Shown in pieces: positions 1 to 9,341 of a stretch of 25,383 nt of DNA. A program made the position numbers and the translations under genes. The notes under the pieces are model-generated. The model was not told the DNA's origin. It made no database searches and worked only from the letters and a program-made list of their open reading frames with translations. The stretch comes from Chloromonas sp. AAM2. Taxonomy: Eukaryota > Chlorophyta > Chlorophyceae > Chlamydomonadales > Chlamydomonadaceae. Location of the stretch: NCBI GenBank assembly GCA_004335635.1, contig QAXH01002123.1, positions 10,178 through 35,560 on the forward strand. The letters are read 5' to 3'. Each line of letters opens with the position of its first letter. Within the stretch, counting starts at the first letter, position 1.

Positions 1-190
1 ACACTGCGTCAGGTGCTCTGCCAGGCTTGTTGTCCATGCAGCCGCACAGCAGTTTGCGAGGATCAGCTATCAGCTTGCAGAGCAGGCTAACATGCAGCGC
101 CAGGCGGTGGTCAAGGTGCACACCGACTCATGGACCGAGACCGAGAACAAGACCGTCCGGGAACACTCGCAGCAGCGTGCAGAGGCATAG
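1..190 (+). CDS. 3' end of a gene entering from the left, product unknown
   Basis: A frame open from base 2 ends at TAG 188-190. It reads as a plausible C-terminus rich in Ala, Gln and Glu, including HAAAQQFARISYQLAEQANM and then a polar stretch ending HSQQRAEA. A possible splice acceptor (CAG at about 9-11) suggests that this is the last exon or part of it. No family is recognisable from about 60 residues. The overlapping frame at 27-227 has an Arg/Ser/Pro composition typical of a shadow frame, so I preferred this one. The upstream part of the gene lies outside the window. Confidence 0.4.
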   Translation, partial: HCVRCSARLVVHAAAQQFARISYQLAEQANMQRQAVVKVHTDSWTETENKTVREHSQQRAEA

Positions 191-883
191 AAGGCAGGAA
201 TTCATCAACCAAGCAGGCTTTCACTGAGGCACTGAGACAGGCAGGTGGTGGTGGTGTGACCGTGACCATGGGCTCGAGCCAAGACTGGTTGGAACAGAAT
301 GTGGATATGTTGGAACAGAATTTCTGATGCACCAAGTGATTGTTTGTGACGCGAGGACCACCATCATCATTACAAACCCGAAGTTTGGATGTGCCGTACC
401 GTAGGTATCGCAGGCGCCGGGATTTTCTTCGGCCGTTTCTTGCGATGCATCAAGTCAAAATGCATCGGTGCTTGTCCAGTAGGTGCGCGACACCAAGGCG
501 CGTTCGTGGATGTGTGCTGTATCACAAACAACCTCAGGATGGCAGGTCTGGACGACATTTTGTCTCATTTTTGGCCTTTTTACCCCCCTACTTTGCCCAG
601 CAGCTGTGACGCCGTCATTGACGAGAACAGAATTTTGTAACCATATTTGGAGTGCCCCAGACTCATAGATAACATGTGTCAATTATCGGATTGATCTGAA
701 TGTGCCGTCAGGTACCAATAACATCGGCCGCTCAGATCACTATTTCCTAGGTTGGTTCCCAGACTGTGAATGGACATCATCTGTTGACTCGATACACTAC
801 GCCCCACTACATCATGCAGTGATTCCATTGAGTCCTCTGGTGGCCAGCAGGCACGCTTGACTGGCCTGCCCACCTGTAAGTAA
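191..883. other. Region without a supported gene
   Basis: Several frames of 60-90 codons overlap on both strands, none with a convincing composition or matched splice sites. A good donor-like GTAAGT sits on the plus strand near 876, but I could not attach an exon to it with confidence. Confidence 0.4.
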
Positions 884-887
884 AGAC

Positions 888-1277
888 CTTGCCCGTCGAG
901 CCAGATCCGCACACCCCCACCACGCTCTGCTTATCCACCTCCACCATCGGCAGTCCTCTGCCCTCCTCCTCCTCCACCGACATCTCCACTGCTGGCTCTC
1001 CTGGCTCCATCCCTGTGGCATCCAGCCCTGCCACTGCCTGCTCTTGGTTCGCATGCAAGCACTCCCCTGATTGGACCCTGAACCCTGGTGCATGGAGCTC
1101 TGCCGTTGCTTCAGCCCGCCCCGGTGACGTGCTGAGAACAGTGGACCACTTGGCTGTCGTGGCACCCGTGCTGACCCAGCAGCTGCCGTGCTGATCAATT
1201 GGGGGTTGCTGTGGCTGCAGTGTGTCTGTAGGTGCTTGCCCTGGCGCTGTGTGGCCCGTTGCCTGCCTCGCCCGCGG
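888..1277 (-). CDS. Ambiguous low-complexity coding exon (possible)
   Basis: On the minus strand a frame stays open for about 130 codons from an acceptor-like CAG (1278-1280) to a GT at 887. It gives a Gln/Pro/Thr-rich stretch, then an acidic run (MSVEEEEGRG), then VVGVCGSGSTGK. That glycine cluster, read on into VF, resembles a kinase glycine-rich loop (GxGxxGxV), but no VAVK lysine, HRD or DFG motif follows on this strand. The complementary plus frame (889-1194) is also open and Ser/Thr/Pro-rich, so strand cannot be settled from sequence alone. It may be a disordered exon, a degenerate kinase piece or noncoding low-complexity DNA. Confidence 0.2.
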
Positions 1278-1733
1278 CTGCCACCAGATGGTTGGTGTGT
1301 CGGCTGCTTAGCATCTGCCTTGTCCCTGTCATTATCTGGCTGTGGCTGTGCATAGCACAGCATTTCTCCCTTGGCTGTGCATAGCACGTGCTGCTGTCCT
1401 GGTTACCAATGGTTACCAATGGTAAGTGAGGTGGTCTGCTGACTGTGTTGATAACTGGAGTGCTCAGCAAAACCCGGTACTAGCTGGTGCGTCAGCTCTG
1501 CAGACTGAGCGTACACACAGCCGTGCCAAAGCTGCATGTCTGCAGCCTGCTACCTAGCATGGAAACCCACCACAAGTTGTGCGGTCGAACTCAGGAAGGA
1601 TTATTGTCTCGAGAAGGGCGCGCGGTGAAGGTTCTCAACCTTCGATCGAAAGGAACATGCCAACGCCTGCAGTTTGCTTTCGCAAATAACCCTGGCTGTC
1701 GGGGATCCCGAACAGTGGTGATTGGTTGGCTCA
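1278..1733. other. Noncoding stretch upstream of the two-TM gene
   Basis: No convincing exon. It contains a 10-bp tandem (GGTTACCAAT twice, near 1402-1421) and a short perfect hairpin at 1627-1643 (GAAGGTT, 3-nt loop, AACCTTC). The promoter of the gene starting at 1734 would lie here; I see no clear TATA box. Confidence 0.35.
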
Positions 1734-4700
1734 ATGCGCTCCCTTGAATTGCTGCCTCAGAACACGATTGGACGATGGTTCCGGCAATGGTTTCGGAGGC
1801 TGATTCTCATATGTGTGCCCTTATACTCGCTCTTGAGTGCCGGAGCCAGCCTTGCAGGCATATGTTATGTGCAAAAAATGCCTTCCCAAGCAAACCAAGG
1901 GTATTCAGGTGTGTCAAGGTCTACACCAGAGTCACATGCTGACACCTGCAGGACCATTTTGGCCACTTGCGGTACGTACTTTGCATGTAAAAGTCTGATA
2001 TGGGCCTGGTGTCTGACGGATAACGCCACATTTTGGGCCTTACTTCTTATTACCAGGCATCCACACACATGTTTTGCAGTATTACAGACCTATTCACACA
2101 AACTGTCCTAGAACTGGCAAACTTTTTTTTTGCCGTGCTGAGCTATTGGTGTTGGTTCATGGGCTTGCATAGGTTGATGAGAATCGGTAAAACTTGCCTG
2201 GCATGGTGTCCAGAGTCAACCTTGCAAGACTGTCAGAGGTGCTGAGGTGACAAGAGTTGTAAGTTTCAAATATGAAAACTTGACTTTAGAGTCTCACTTA
2301 GAAACGTAGCCGTTCTGCGTCTCTACATTGGAGTCTAAGGGCATGCCGCTTTGCCCCGCAACAATGATGACAGTGATGGACCTGTATTCAACGACACCAT
2401 AGCGCATAAGAAGGTTCCTCTGCGCCTGAACTGTGCCTTGAACTCTGCTTTGACCTGTGTCATGAACTCTGTCCTGAGCCATATCCTTACTGTTACATGC
2501 ACATGTAAGGAGTGTCCTGAAAGCTCGAGGTGTAGGCTCCGGCAACGAGCATGCGCAGAGCATAATACGAATCGCCAACCTCACAGAGGATAAACTGATA
2601 AGCTGGAGGACATGCAAGGCTTGGATGGACCAGATGCCTGAATGTAGACACAAGGGCATGGAAGGAAAAGGAGGCTTGCCATGACATGCTATTTTGCCCA
2701 GGCAGCACGGTTGGACAGCGCCATGCAGTTGGCGCCGTGCATGGTGGCTGTTCTGGTCACATGTCAAGCATTTTCGTAACCGCTGCAGTTCTTCGGGAGC
2801 TGTTGTTCTCCCATTCGCGAAAGCGGCCACACATTGCGTTTGTCAGGCCTGCCCGCGTTCTGAAGTCGCAAATTGACACAAACCAGACCAGAGTCTTGCA
2901 CATAATGTATCCGAAGGCTTCTCAGCCATTGCTACCTGGTCCGTTCGGCATGGACCGAGGCATTGTCAACGAATATCATCAAGCGCTTGGCTCACCGGTT
3001 GCGGACAAACCTGGCAGCTTCAAGGACTTGACAACAAATCCGCTTTTCGTGGAAGTGGTTCTTGACTCCTCCGCCGCCCCGGATCAATATCAAGTGGAGG
3101 TACGCACAGCTTTCAGGGGCGCCGCATACTTTTGCTTAGGCGTCCAAAGGAGCTCGGTCCAAGGTTGGAGGAAAGCTCACAACAGCGAACCTTTCAAGAC
3201 AGCTGCGATCCCAATGCTTCGTAGGCGTGAAAACAAAGCGTTGCAATCTACGGAGCATGTTTCACCATTGGCATATACGCCGCACGTATGGTTGCCTAGT
3301 GACCCCCTAAACAGAATGGAAGGGACAGGCATGTCAGTGATGTACAAGGGGGAGCACCACGGTTGCAAAGACCAGCAGCACAGCATCTAAAGGCGTTGGA
3401 ATCATTCACTTAGCACACTATTGGCTTGGCCGAGCAGAGGAAAGGTCAAAAGAAGCATGAACACGGCCACCCTGCATGATCAACGTGTAAGTAGCATTAC
3501 TGTTCCGCCCTGCAGGTGCCCACTAACCACACCACCACCACCATCACCACCACCCAGCGCCGCTACTTTCCTAGCCTCACCGTTGCAAATGCACCCGAGC
3601 AAGTCTCCATGGTCCGGCCTTCACGGCTCAGCGTGGCTGACGGGCTGCCCATGCACCAGCAGGATGCATTTCAGCAGGGCGCTGTAGCCAGCGCCTATGC
3701 CGCACTGAGGTGAGAACAAAAGATGCATACGACCAAAGCAATTCACAAACGGTTGCACAAGGTGCCATGCACTCGCATGCGTTTTCAACCCTTCCCTGTG
3801 ATGCCATGCCATGCCTGAGGAGCCAGGTGGCAAGAGCTCCGAGCAACTCCGCCTTCGTTACGGTACATCAAGTGCTTGCCAACCCATCCTTGTATGTTGC
3901 CTGCTTGAGCTGCAAACCATCCAAGAACTTAACAGCCAAGTGGAAAGCGCCCAGTGTGTGCTGTGAACAACAAGAACGCCTCGAATTACTGTCTCATCCT
4001 TGTATGTTGCACTGCCAACTCTTCACTTCAATATAAACCACTGTATAGATCAACCCCAGCGCACGTTCATCTTTCATAGTTTGACTCTGTGCCTTTGTTC
4101 GCATGCATGTGACGCAGGTACGCTGCACGTGTGGCCCGATCCGTGCCCAAGTGGGTCATGCGGCGCAGCCGACCGCTGCTGTCCCGCCTGTCGAGCATCA
4201 AGAAGACTGTGGCCATGCCCCGCTGGATTCGCAAGGCGCAGGGCAGCACACAAGCAGCAGTGGCCGCAGGAGCCACACGCATTCAGGTACGGGGCATGCA
4301 GTGATGGGCCATGGCCTCAGAAGAGCCGCCCAACTGCAAAGCACCAGCCTGCTGTGACTGCCCTGGTGTGCCTGCTGTGACCAGAGCCTGAGGTACCAGG
4401 ACAGTCAGAAACGTTTGTTTGTTGTCAGGAAGCAGGCGAATGGATTGGCTGCTGCAGCACTTGGGCACCGCGACGACAGGTGTCACCTGTTGTTCATCCA
4501 CTCAAGTCTGTTGTGGCTGCAGTTCCTTTCATTGTCCTGGGCGGTGTTGCCGACACACCAGGCTTGTGCAGTTGGTTGCTGTGATGGTTTGAGGCCTAGG
4601 TCGCAACTTTGCTCACAAGATGCTCCTGTGTCATGTGCCATTCCTTAGCAGGGTGCCATCCGTGTCAGCAACGGGCTGTCACGCCTGAGCCGCAGCGTCA

Positions 4701-4777
4701 CACGTCTTCTTCCCTCCTCCCTCAAGCGCACCAATAACAGCTTCAGGACTGTCCCAGAAGGAACAGAGCAGGTCTGA
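1734..4777 (+). CDS. Unrecognised protein with two membrane segments and a basic C-terminal tail (six exons)
   Basis: Proposed exons are 1734-1918, 2080-2186, 2789-3099, 3516-3709, 4118-4286 and 4652-4777. All have GT-AG borders and compatible phases, giving 363 residues and ending in TGA. The start ATG is the first in frame after a stop at 1719-1721. Residues 14-22 are Arg/Trp-rich (RWFRQWFRR) and precede a hydrophobic segment at about 23-46 (RLILICVPLYSLLSAGAS...). A second hydrophobic segment lies at about 70-91 (FFFAVLSYWCWFMG). After it comes a polar domain of about 170 residues with a Thr-rich patch, then a strongly basic tail from about 267 (SVPKWVMRRSRPLLSRL, LPSSLKRTNNSF). A short two-pass or hairpin membrane protein with a cytosolic tail is my inference. 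I do not recognise the family. Exons 4-6 are the most secure; exons 1-3 are less so, and more exons could hide in the 602-nt intron 2. Confidence 0.5.
2098..2131 (+). repeat. Copy 1 of a dispersed ~30-bp repeat
   Basis: Begins ACAAACTGTCCTAGAACTGG and runs into a T-tract. It matches 24628-24663 over 26 bases with one mismatch before the T-tract, and in inverted orientation 24399-24434. It lies inside putative exon 2 of the 1734-4777 gene, where it encodes part of the second membrane segment. Confidence 0.6.
3885..4010 (+). repeat. Direct repeat pair in an intron
   Basis: The 16-mer CATCCTTGTATGTTGC occurs at 3885-3900 and again at 3995-4010, 110 nt apart, inside intron 4 (3710-4117). Flanks are not obviously similar. 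It is probably a relic of a small duplication. Confidence 0.6.
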
Positions 4778-5799
4778 TGGCCGGTCAACCGCAGTGCTTC
4801 AGCAGCCTCTTGTGACAGTAGAACCATAGAAATGACCGCTGCAAATGGACTTGAACATGTCAGATAAGCAACAAGCTGACGCGTGCAATCAGGGCGGCCC
4901 AGGGCATAGAGCCCTGTGGCACTCGCACCGACCCTGTCATAATCCGCACAGCACAATCAGTGACTGACCCACCCACTACGTGGACACACTGGAGTTACAA
5001 AATGATCAGGGGAGCCTCATTTTGGCTAGGCCGCATAGCAAGTAAACTCATTATAAGGCTCATATTTGACAGTTGGTAACCACCCACTTGCAATGTGCTC
5101 TTATCGGCCTGATCCCTGGTTTGTTGTATGATAAGCTGACTCGTGTATGTGTACCTGGACGTGATTGCACATTCAAGGCTAGAACATAGGCGTAGGTCAG
5201 ACAATATTGTGGCGACAGATCCGCTGTAACACAACCGATGATTGTTTGGCTAGCTCTTTTTCTGTCATTACTGTGAGCTGTCATTTGACGTAAAGCCTCT
5301 ACTGACGAGCACCAACACGTACTGAGATGGAATATAATCAGAGATACCACGACTTGCCCAACGCCAACCAGTGCACGTTACATCGCTATAGAAACAACAG
5401 ACCAAGCGATGAATGGCGATCTGAATTCATGTTCAAAATAATCAGATTGTCTGCCTCTCCGCTCGGTGGAGCAACATTAGTAACACAACAAGGCATGAGC
5501 CTGTCACAATCTGCCTCTCAATGCAAGAAGGAAAAAAGCCATATGCATATGAACGAAACAAACCAGCGGGCATAAGCTTGAGATACAGTCCCAAAACGTT
5601 TCTGATCGTTTCTGATCGTCTATCGTGGTTCACCACCAAACATGAAAACTGTTGCTACAGTCATACCTATGCTGAGCTACATCAATCACTGCCAGGCAGC
5701 CAAGGATCACAATTCGCTGCGGCGGCATGCGTTCTTGCTCAATGTCTACTCTACTGTGCAGCCACGTGCAAAACTGCAGCAGTACTAGCTAAACTACTG
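4778..5799. other. Convergent intergenic region
   Basis: Lies between the ends of the plus-strand gene (stop at 4777) and the minus-strand OPR-like gene (stop at 5800). Frames up to 114 codons occur on both strands but lack splice context or protein-like composition. A 13-nt tandem (TTTCTGATCGTTTCTGATCG near 5599-5618) is the only local structure I noted. Confidence 0.45.
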
Positions 5800-8028
5800 T
5801 CACGCTGCTGTGCCACTGGCTTCCAAAAAGTCTTGTGCCGTCCCAACACCAACGCTCAGCCATGACACATCAAGCAACGGTAACAATGCTGCTGCTCGCA
5901 TCATCACGTGTACATCCGCTGCTGTCACATGCTCTAACTGCTGTTCAAACTGCCTTCGAATAGCCTGCATTGCCTCTGGCTCTGGCAACAGCTGAAGCCG
6001 TGCTAAAGCCAACAGTGTACGACTGCTGTGATAAGGGCTGCTTCTGCCGCTCTCCACACTTGCAGTGAATCCCTGTAGATACCGAGCCGCCCAGGTAGCA
6101 GGTGGTGCGACCCGCCATCGGGCGAGAGAAACCGCCACGCACATGATATCAACCGCTGAGCAATGCCCGGCCGAAAGCTTTGCATTCACGGTATGCAGGA
6201 ATGTTGTCCGCCATGCTGGGTACGGATGCACACCTAACTGTGACAGACTGTATGCACATGTCACACATGTGCGGGCATCCATGTGTGGTAGCAAGCGCTC
6301 AGTTGCAGCCAGGAATGCAGATGCCCATGTTGCAGGCACCATGCATTGCCGCCGCTGCTGCGGCTGTTCTTCCTGCTCCGGTCGTTGCTGCTGATGTTGC
6401 CGCTGCTGCCATTGCTGGTGATCCGTGTGCTGAAATCCAGTGGTTTGACTGCAGGGCAGCTGCTGCGATTCGCTGAGAGATTGGCTGTGCAGTGGATGGA
6501 CTGGCTGCTGGTATAGGGCGTTGGCATGTAAATGTGCTGTGGACTGTGACAGCTCTGAAATGGACTGGTTTGGCGTAAGGTGGTGGTTGTGCTGCGCTGC
6601 ACCATCGGCACCATGTGGCAGCAACACATGCGGCACTTCGCGATTTCCTCTGTCTGCTGCAGCTGGTACCCAGTTTCTGCCTCGGCTGCCATACCCATTG
6701 CTGACGGGCTGTTCTGACTGAGCTGGTTCTGCCGCTGACGTCCACTGGTGCTGATGCTGGTGCTGGTGCTGCTGTGGTGACTGGTGCATAGCTGAGTCAG
6801 GCTGTAGATGCAATATCCGCTGCAGGGCCAAGGCAATGTTTGCCAACGTCTGGGCATCAGCAGTGTGAAGCAGGCGCTCCGTGTGGGCAAAGAAACTGTC
6901 CATCAACTGCTGCCCTGGGTGATAGTTCATGTGAGCCATGCCCCAAAGAAGACACCCAGCCTGCGCTGCATTCAGCTGTGCCATGCCTGCCGCAACTGCC
7001 TTTGAGACTGCCTGTAGCACCGCTGCTGGCAACGGGCGGTCGTCTGAAGCAGCTGTCTGTTGGGTTGCTGTTGCAGTAGCATGGGCTGATGAGCGCTGTG
7101 CTCGTGGCTTGTGCATGCGACCCAGAGCAAATAGCAGCATAGATAGCTCCTCCATGGAAATTGCGTCGAGGTCGGAGGCAAGGAGCATGGAGAGATGAGC
7201 TGCCCATGCCTGGCTGCATGGCTGCCCCATACGTGCCAGCGCCCACAACGCATTGGCATGGCCTTGCGGCGTCAGCTCTGGCAGGCGTGCATGCACTGCT
7301 CGTGTGCATGCCGCGAGCCATGCTGGGGACGGGCGGTGGCGCAGTGTGCCCAATGCCCACAATACGTTGACTAGTGCCTGGGCATCTAAGGTGTGCAGGC
7401 GATGTTGAAGATGGTTGGTGATTGTGTTCAGCCATGCCAGGCCTGGGTGGTGGCCCAAGCGTGCCAGGGCCCAAAGCGTCATGCCCATGTCCTGCCCACT
7501 GGACTGGGCCAGGCGCTCCAGTGCTGCATGCGCCATGTGGCTGACCCATGTGCTGTCTGCTTGGTGAAGCAGGGCTGCCGCTGCCCAGAGGGTCGAGGAA
7601 ACTTCTCTAGGCCCCATGAGGTGGGTCAGCATGCGTGCATGCTGGCACAGCTCGCCAACGACATGATCCACATCTGAGCCACTGCTGCTGTGGTCAGTGA
7701 TGTGTGCCAGGCGCATGAGTGCGGCACATGTGTGGATCTGGTTGAACCGGTGCTGTTGGTGCTGCCACAGGTAGGCCAGCTCTCCTGATGAGCGCACTGA
7801 CTTGATGCGCCGCGTCAGCTCCCTTGGCTGGCTGGTGCTGCCCGCTGGGCGGGGCAGAGTATCGATAGCGCCATCGGCACACCAGGCGGCCCTTGTCTGT
7901 GTATTGGAAGGCTGTGCTGGCGTGGAGAAGCGACATCGCGGAGCGTGGCCAGTGAAAGAGGGAGGGACGTGGCTGGGCGCCCAGGCGCAGACCTCCAAAC
8001 GCGGCAAAGTCAGCCAGCCACATGGCAT
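5800..8028 (-). CDS. OPR/HPR-like helical-repeat protein, probably organelle-targeted
   Basis: A single uninterrupted 742-residue frame. The first ~60 residues are rich in Ala, Pro, Ser, Thr and Arg with few acidic residues, as in a transit peptide. From about residue 140 a repeat of 36-40 residues recurs, with signatures such as MTLWALARLGHHPGLAW, VNVLWALGTLRHRPSPAW and ANALWALARMGQPCSQAW. I count about seven repeats to residue 410. A Gln/His-rich insertion of roughly 150 residues follows, then about four weaker repeats (CAYSLSQLGVHPYPAW and on). This matches the octotricopeptide/heptatricopeptide class, whose known algal members bind organelle RNAs and act in chloroplast or mitochondrial splicing, stability or translation (Tbc2 is an example). 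No C-terminal RAP domain is evident. The RNA target cannot be read from the sequence. Upstream in-frame exons are possible, because an acceptor-like CAG lies just 5' of the ATG. Confidence 0.8.
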   Translation of the reverse strand: MPCGWLTLPRLEVCAWAPSHVPPSFTGHAPRCRFSTPAQPSNTQTRAAWCADGAIDTLPRPAGSTSQPRELTRRIKSVRSSGELAYLWQHQQHRFNQIHTCAALMRLAHITDHSSSGSDVDHVVGELCQHARMLTHLMGPREVSSTLWAAAALLHQADSTWVSHMAHAALERLAQSSGQDMGMTLWALARLGHHPGLAWLNTITNHLQHRLHTLDAQALVNVLWALGTLRHRPSPAWLAACTRAVHARLPELTPQGHANALWALARMGQPCSQAWAAHLSMLLASDLDAISMEELSMLLFALGRMHKPRAQRSSAHATATATQQTAASDDRPLPAAVLQAVSKAVAAGMAQLNAAQAGCLLWGMAHMNYHPGQQLMDSFFAHTERLLHTADAQTLANIALALQRILHLQPDSAMHQSPQQHQHQHQHQWTSAAEPAQSEQPVSNGYGSRGRNWVPAAADRGNREVPHVLLPHGADGAAQHNHHLTPNQSISELSQSTAHLHANALYQQPVHPLHSQSLSESQQLPCSQTTGFQHTDHQQWQQRQHQQQRPEQEEQPQQRRQCMVPATWASAFLAATERLLPHMDARTCVTCAYSLSQLGVHPYPAWRTTFLHTVNAKLSAGHCSAVDIMCVAVSLARWRVAPPATWAARYLQGFTASVESGRSSPYHSSRTLLALARLQLLPEPEAMQAIRRQFEQQLEHVTAADVHVMMRAAALLPLLDVSWLSVGVGTAQDFLEASGTAA

Positions 8029-8508
8029 GCTGACATCGGCTGTGCATGCAGACGGCCTGCAGTGGCAGAGGCACGAAGAAGGTAAAAAACGAAAGGCAAC
8101 TTTTGGCTTGGTGGTGCTTCAGCAACGGGCTTTCCACACAAAGCCACACGCGTCGAGTATCCTTACCTGCTAGGCCTGGCTTGCCATGCGCTCGGCCGCA
8201 TTTGTTCTCTCAGAGCACAAAGCCCTCGCGTATCATCGCCAACAATCCTTGGGCCAGACCTGGCGGTATGTTCACGCCTGATAATTGTGCACTCGTGCGT
8301 GTTTGCCACGGTCCCCGCGAGGCAGGTGGGGTGGGGCAGATCCTGCCTGCGTCGGTTTGTAACGGCAGTGAGTGATGGGGCCAGCCATACACCACCTCGG
8401 ATGGCTGCCTGTGGAAGAGAGCTGACATATTCCTATGTGCCACTGACCCCTTGAATCGCAGTCGAGCTTTGGCTTGCTTTCATACCAGCATACGTGGCGA
8501 GTCACAAG
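8029..8508. promoter_or_regulatory. Divergent intergenic region between the OPR-like gene and ISD11
   Basis: The 480 nt between two divergent starts must hold both promoters unless the OPR-like gene has an upstream exon here. I see no TATA box at a sensible distance from either start. Several GCATGC palindromes occur, but these are common throughout the window. Confidence 0.4.
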
Positions 8509-9341
8509 ATGCCCTCAGCAGTTGATACCCGAGCTTTGTTCAGAGCATTTCTTCGAGAAGGCAGGAAGTTCAACAATTACAATATAAGAGAGTGAGTGGG
8601 CTGGAGCTGCCTGCCCATCTCCTCGAAACATCGTCACGCCACCATGCAAATCTTCCACTGCATCACCTCTGTATCATCCATCATGCATGGGCCGTGCAAT
8701 GCAGATACATTTTGAGGAGAGCGAAAGCGGCCTTCCGCACGCCTGTCCCGCCTGAGCAGCAAGCAGCACAACTAGCACATGCTCATGAAGAATTGCAGGT
8801 CGTCAAGCGCCAGTCCATCGTCTACAGCCTGTATGGGAGATCAGTCAAAAACGTATTGGTACGTGGCACGCTCTGAACCATAGCCATCGCTTATCTGTTT
8901 CACTAAGACTTCAGATGGAGTGTAGCTGAGGGATTCTTTGCTGTCAACTGCACGCTATGGTGTCATGTTGCTGCATATGGATGTTTATCTTATCATACTA
9001 ATAAGCAGTACGTGCTTGTGATGTGAAGTATGACGCAGGATAGGCCCGAGGGAAAGTGAGCTATGTTTCAAGTGATTGATTTCCAGTATGCAAACACCAC
9101 AACTTAAGCCCCTGCATGTGTGTTTGTCATGGTCCTTTGCAGGGTTTCGCTTAACAGTGCTGATGTGCAAAACCCAGGCTGCCAAGCAGTTAGCGGTTTC
9201 TCATCTGCGATCTGTATATTTGTAGATTCTGGAAGCGAGGTGAACAAAAACACTTGGTATGCAAACTATCCCGCCACGCCTGCTGAACCGCAGGAGCTAG
9301 ATGAAGCTGCTAAGAATAGATTGCCACTCACGACTGCATGA
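8509..9341 (+). CDS. ISD11: ISD11 (LYRM4), LYR-motif subunit of the mitochondrial cysteine desulfurase complex
   Basis: Three exons (8509-8591, 8705-8858, 9294-9341) with GT-AG borders and phases 2 and 0 give a 94-residue protein ending in TGA, close to the usual size of about 90. The N-terminal helix reads RALFRAFLREGRKFNNYNIR, continuing EYILRRAKAAFR across the first intron. This is the LYR-family pattern with Phe in place of the central Tyr (LFR), followed by the conserved YNxREY and basic-Phe block. The later VVKRQSIVYSLYG matches the ISD11 subfamily. Known role: ISD11 stabilises the Nfs1 desulfurase, with acyl carrier protein bound through the LYR helices, and supports Fe-S cluster assembly in the mitochondrial matrix. 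Exon 3 (ELDEAAKNRLPLTTA) is the least conserved part; reading through the second donor instead would end four residues on (VRGTL). The gene is divergent from the OPR-like gene. Confidence 0.88.

Noticed and set aside
812..1387. 191-codon minus-strand frame
   Set aside because: Arg/Gln/Trp-rich composition typical of a shadow of low-complexity DNA; the alternative minus frame in the same place has a more natural acidic composition and a possible splice border.
2294..2830. 178-codon minus-strand frame
   Set aside because: No ATG at its start, mixed composition without domain signals, and it overlaps the proposed exon 3 of the plus-strand gene on the other strand.
6261..7549. Long alternative minus frames (6261-6890 and 6857-7549) under the OPR-like gene
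   Set aside because: They are +1/+2 shadows of the 742-codon frame, which shows clear periodic protein repeats.
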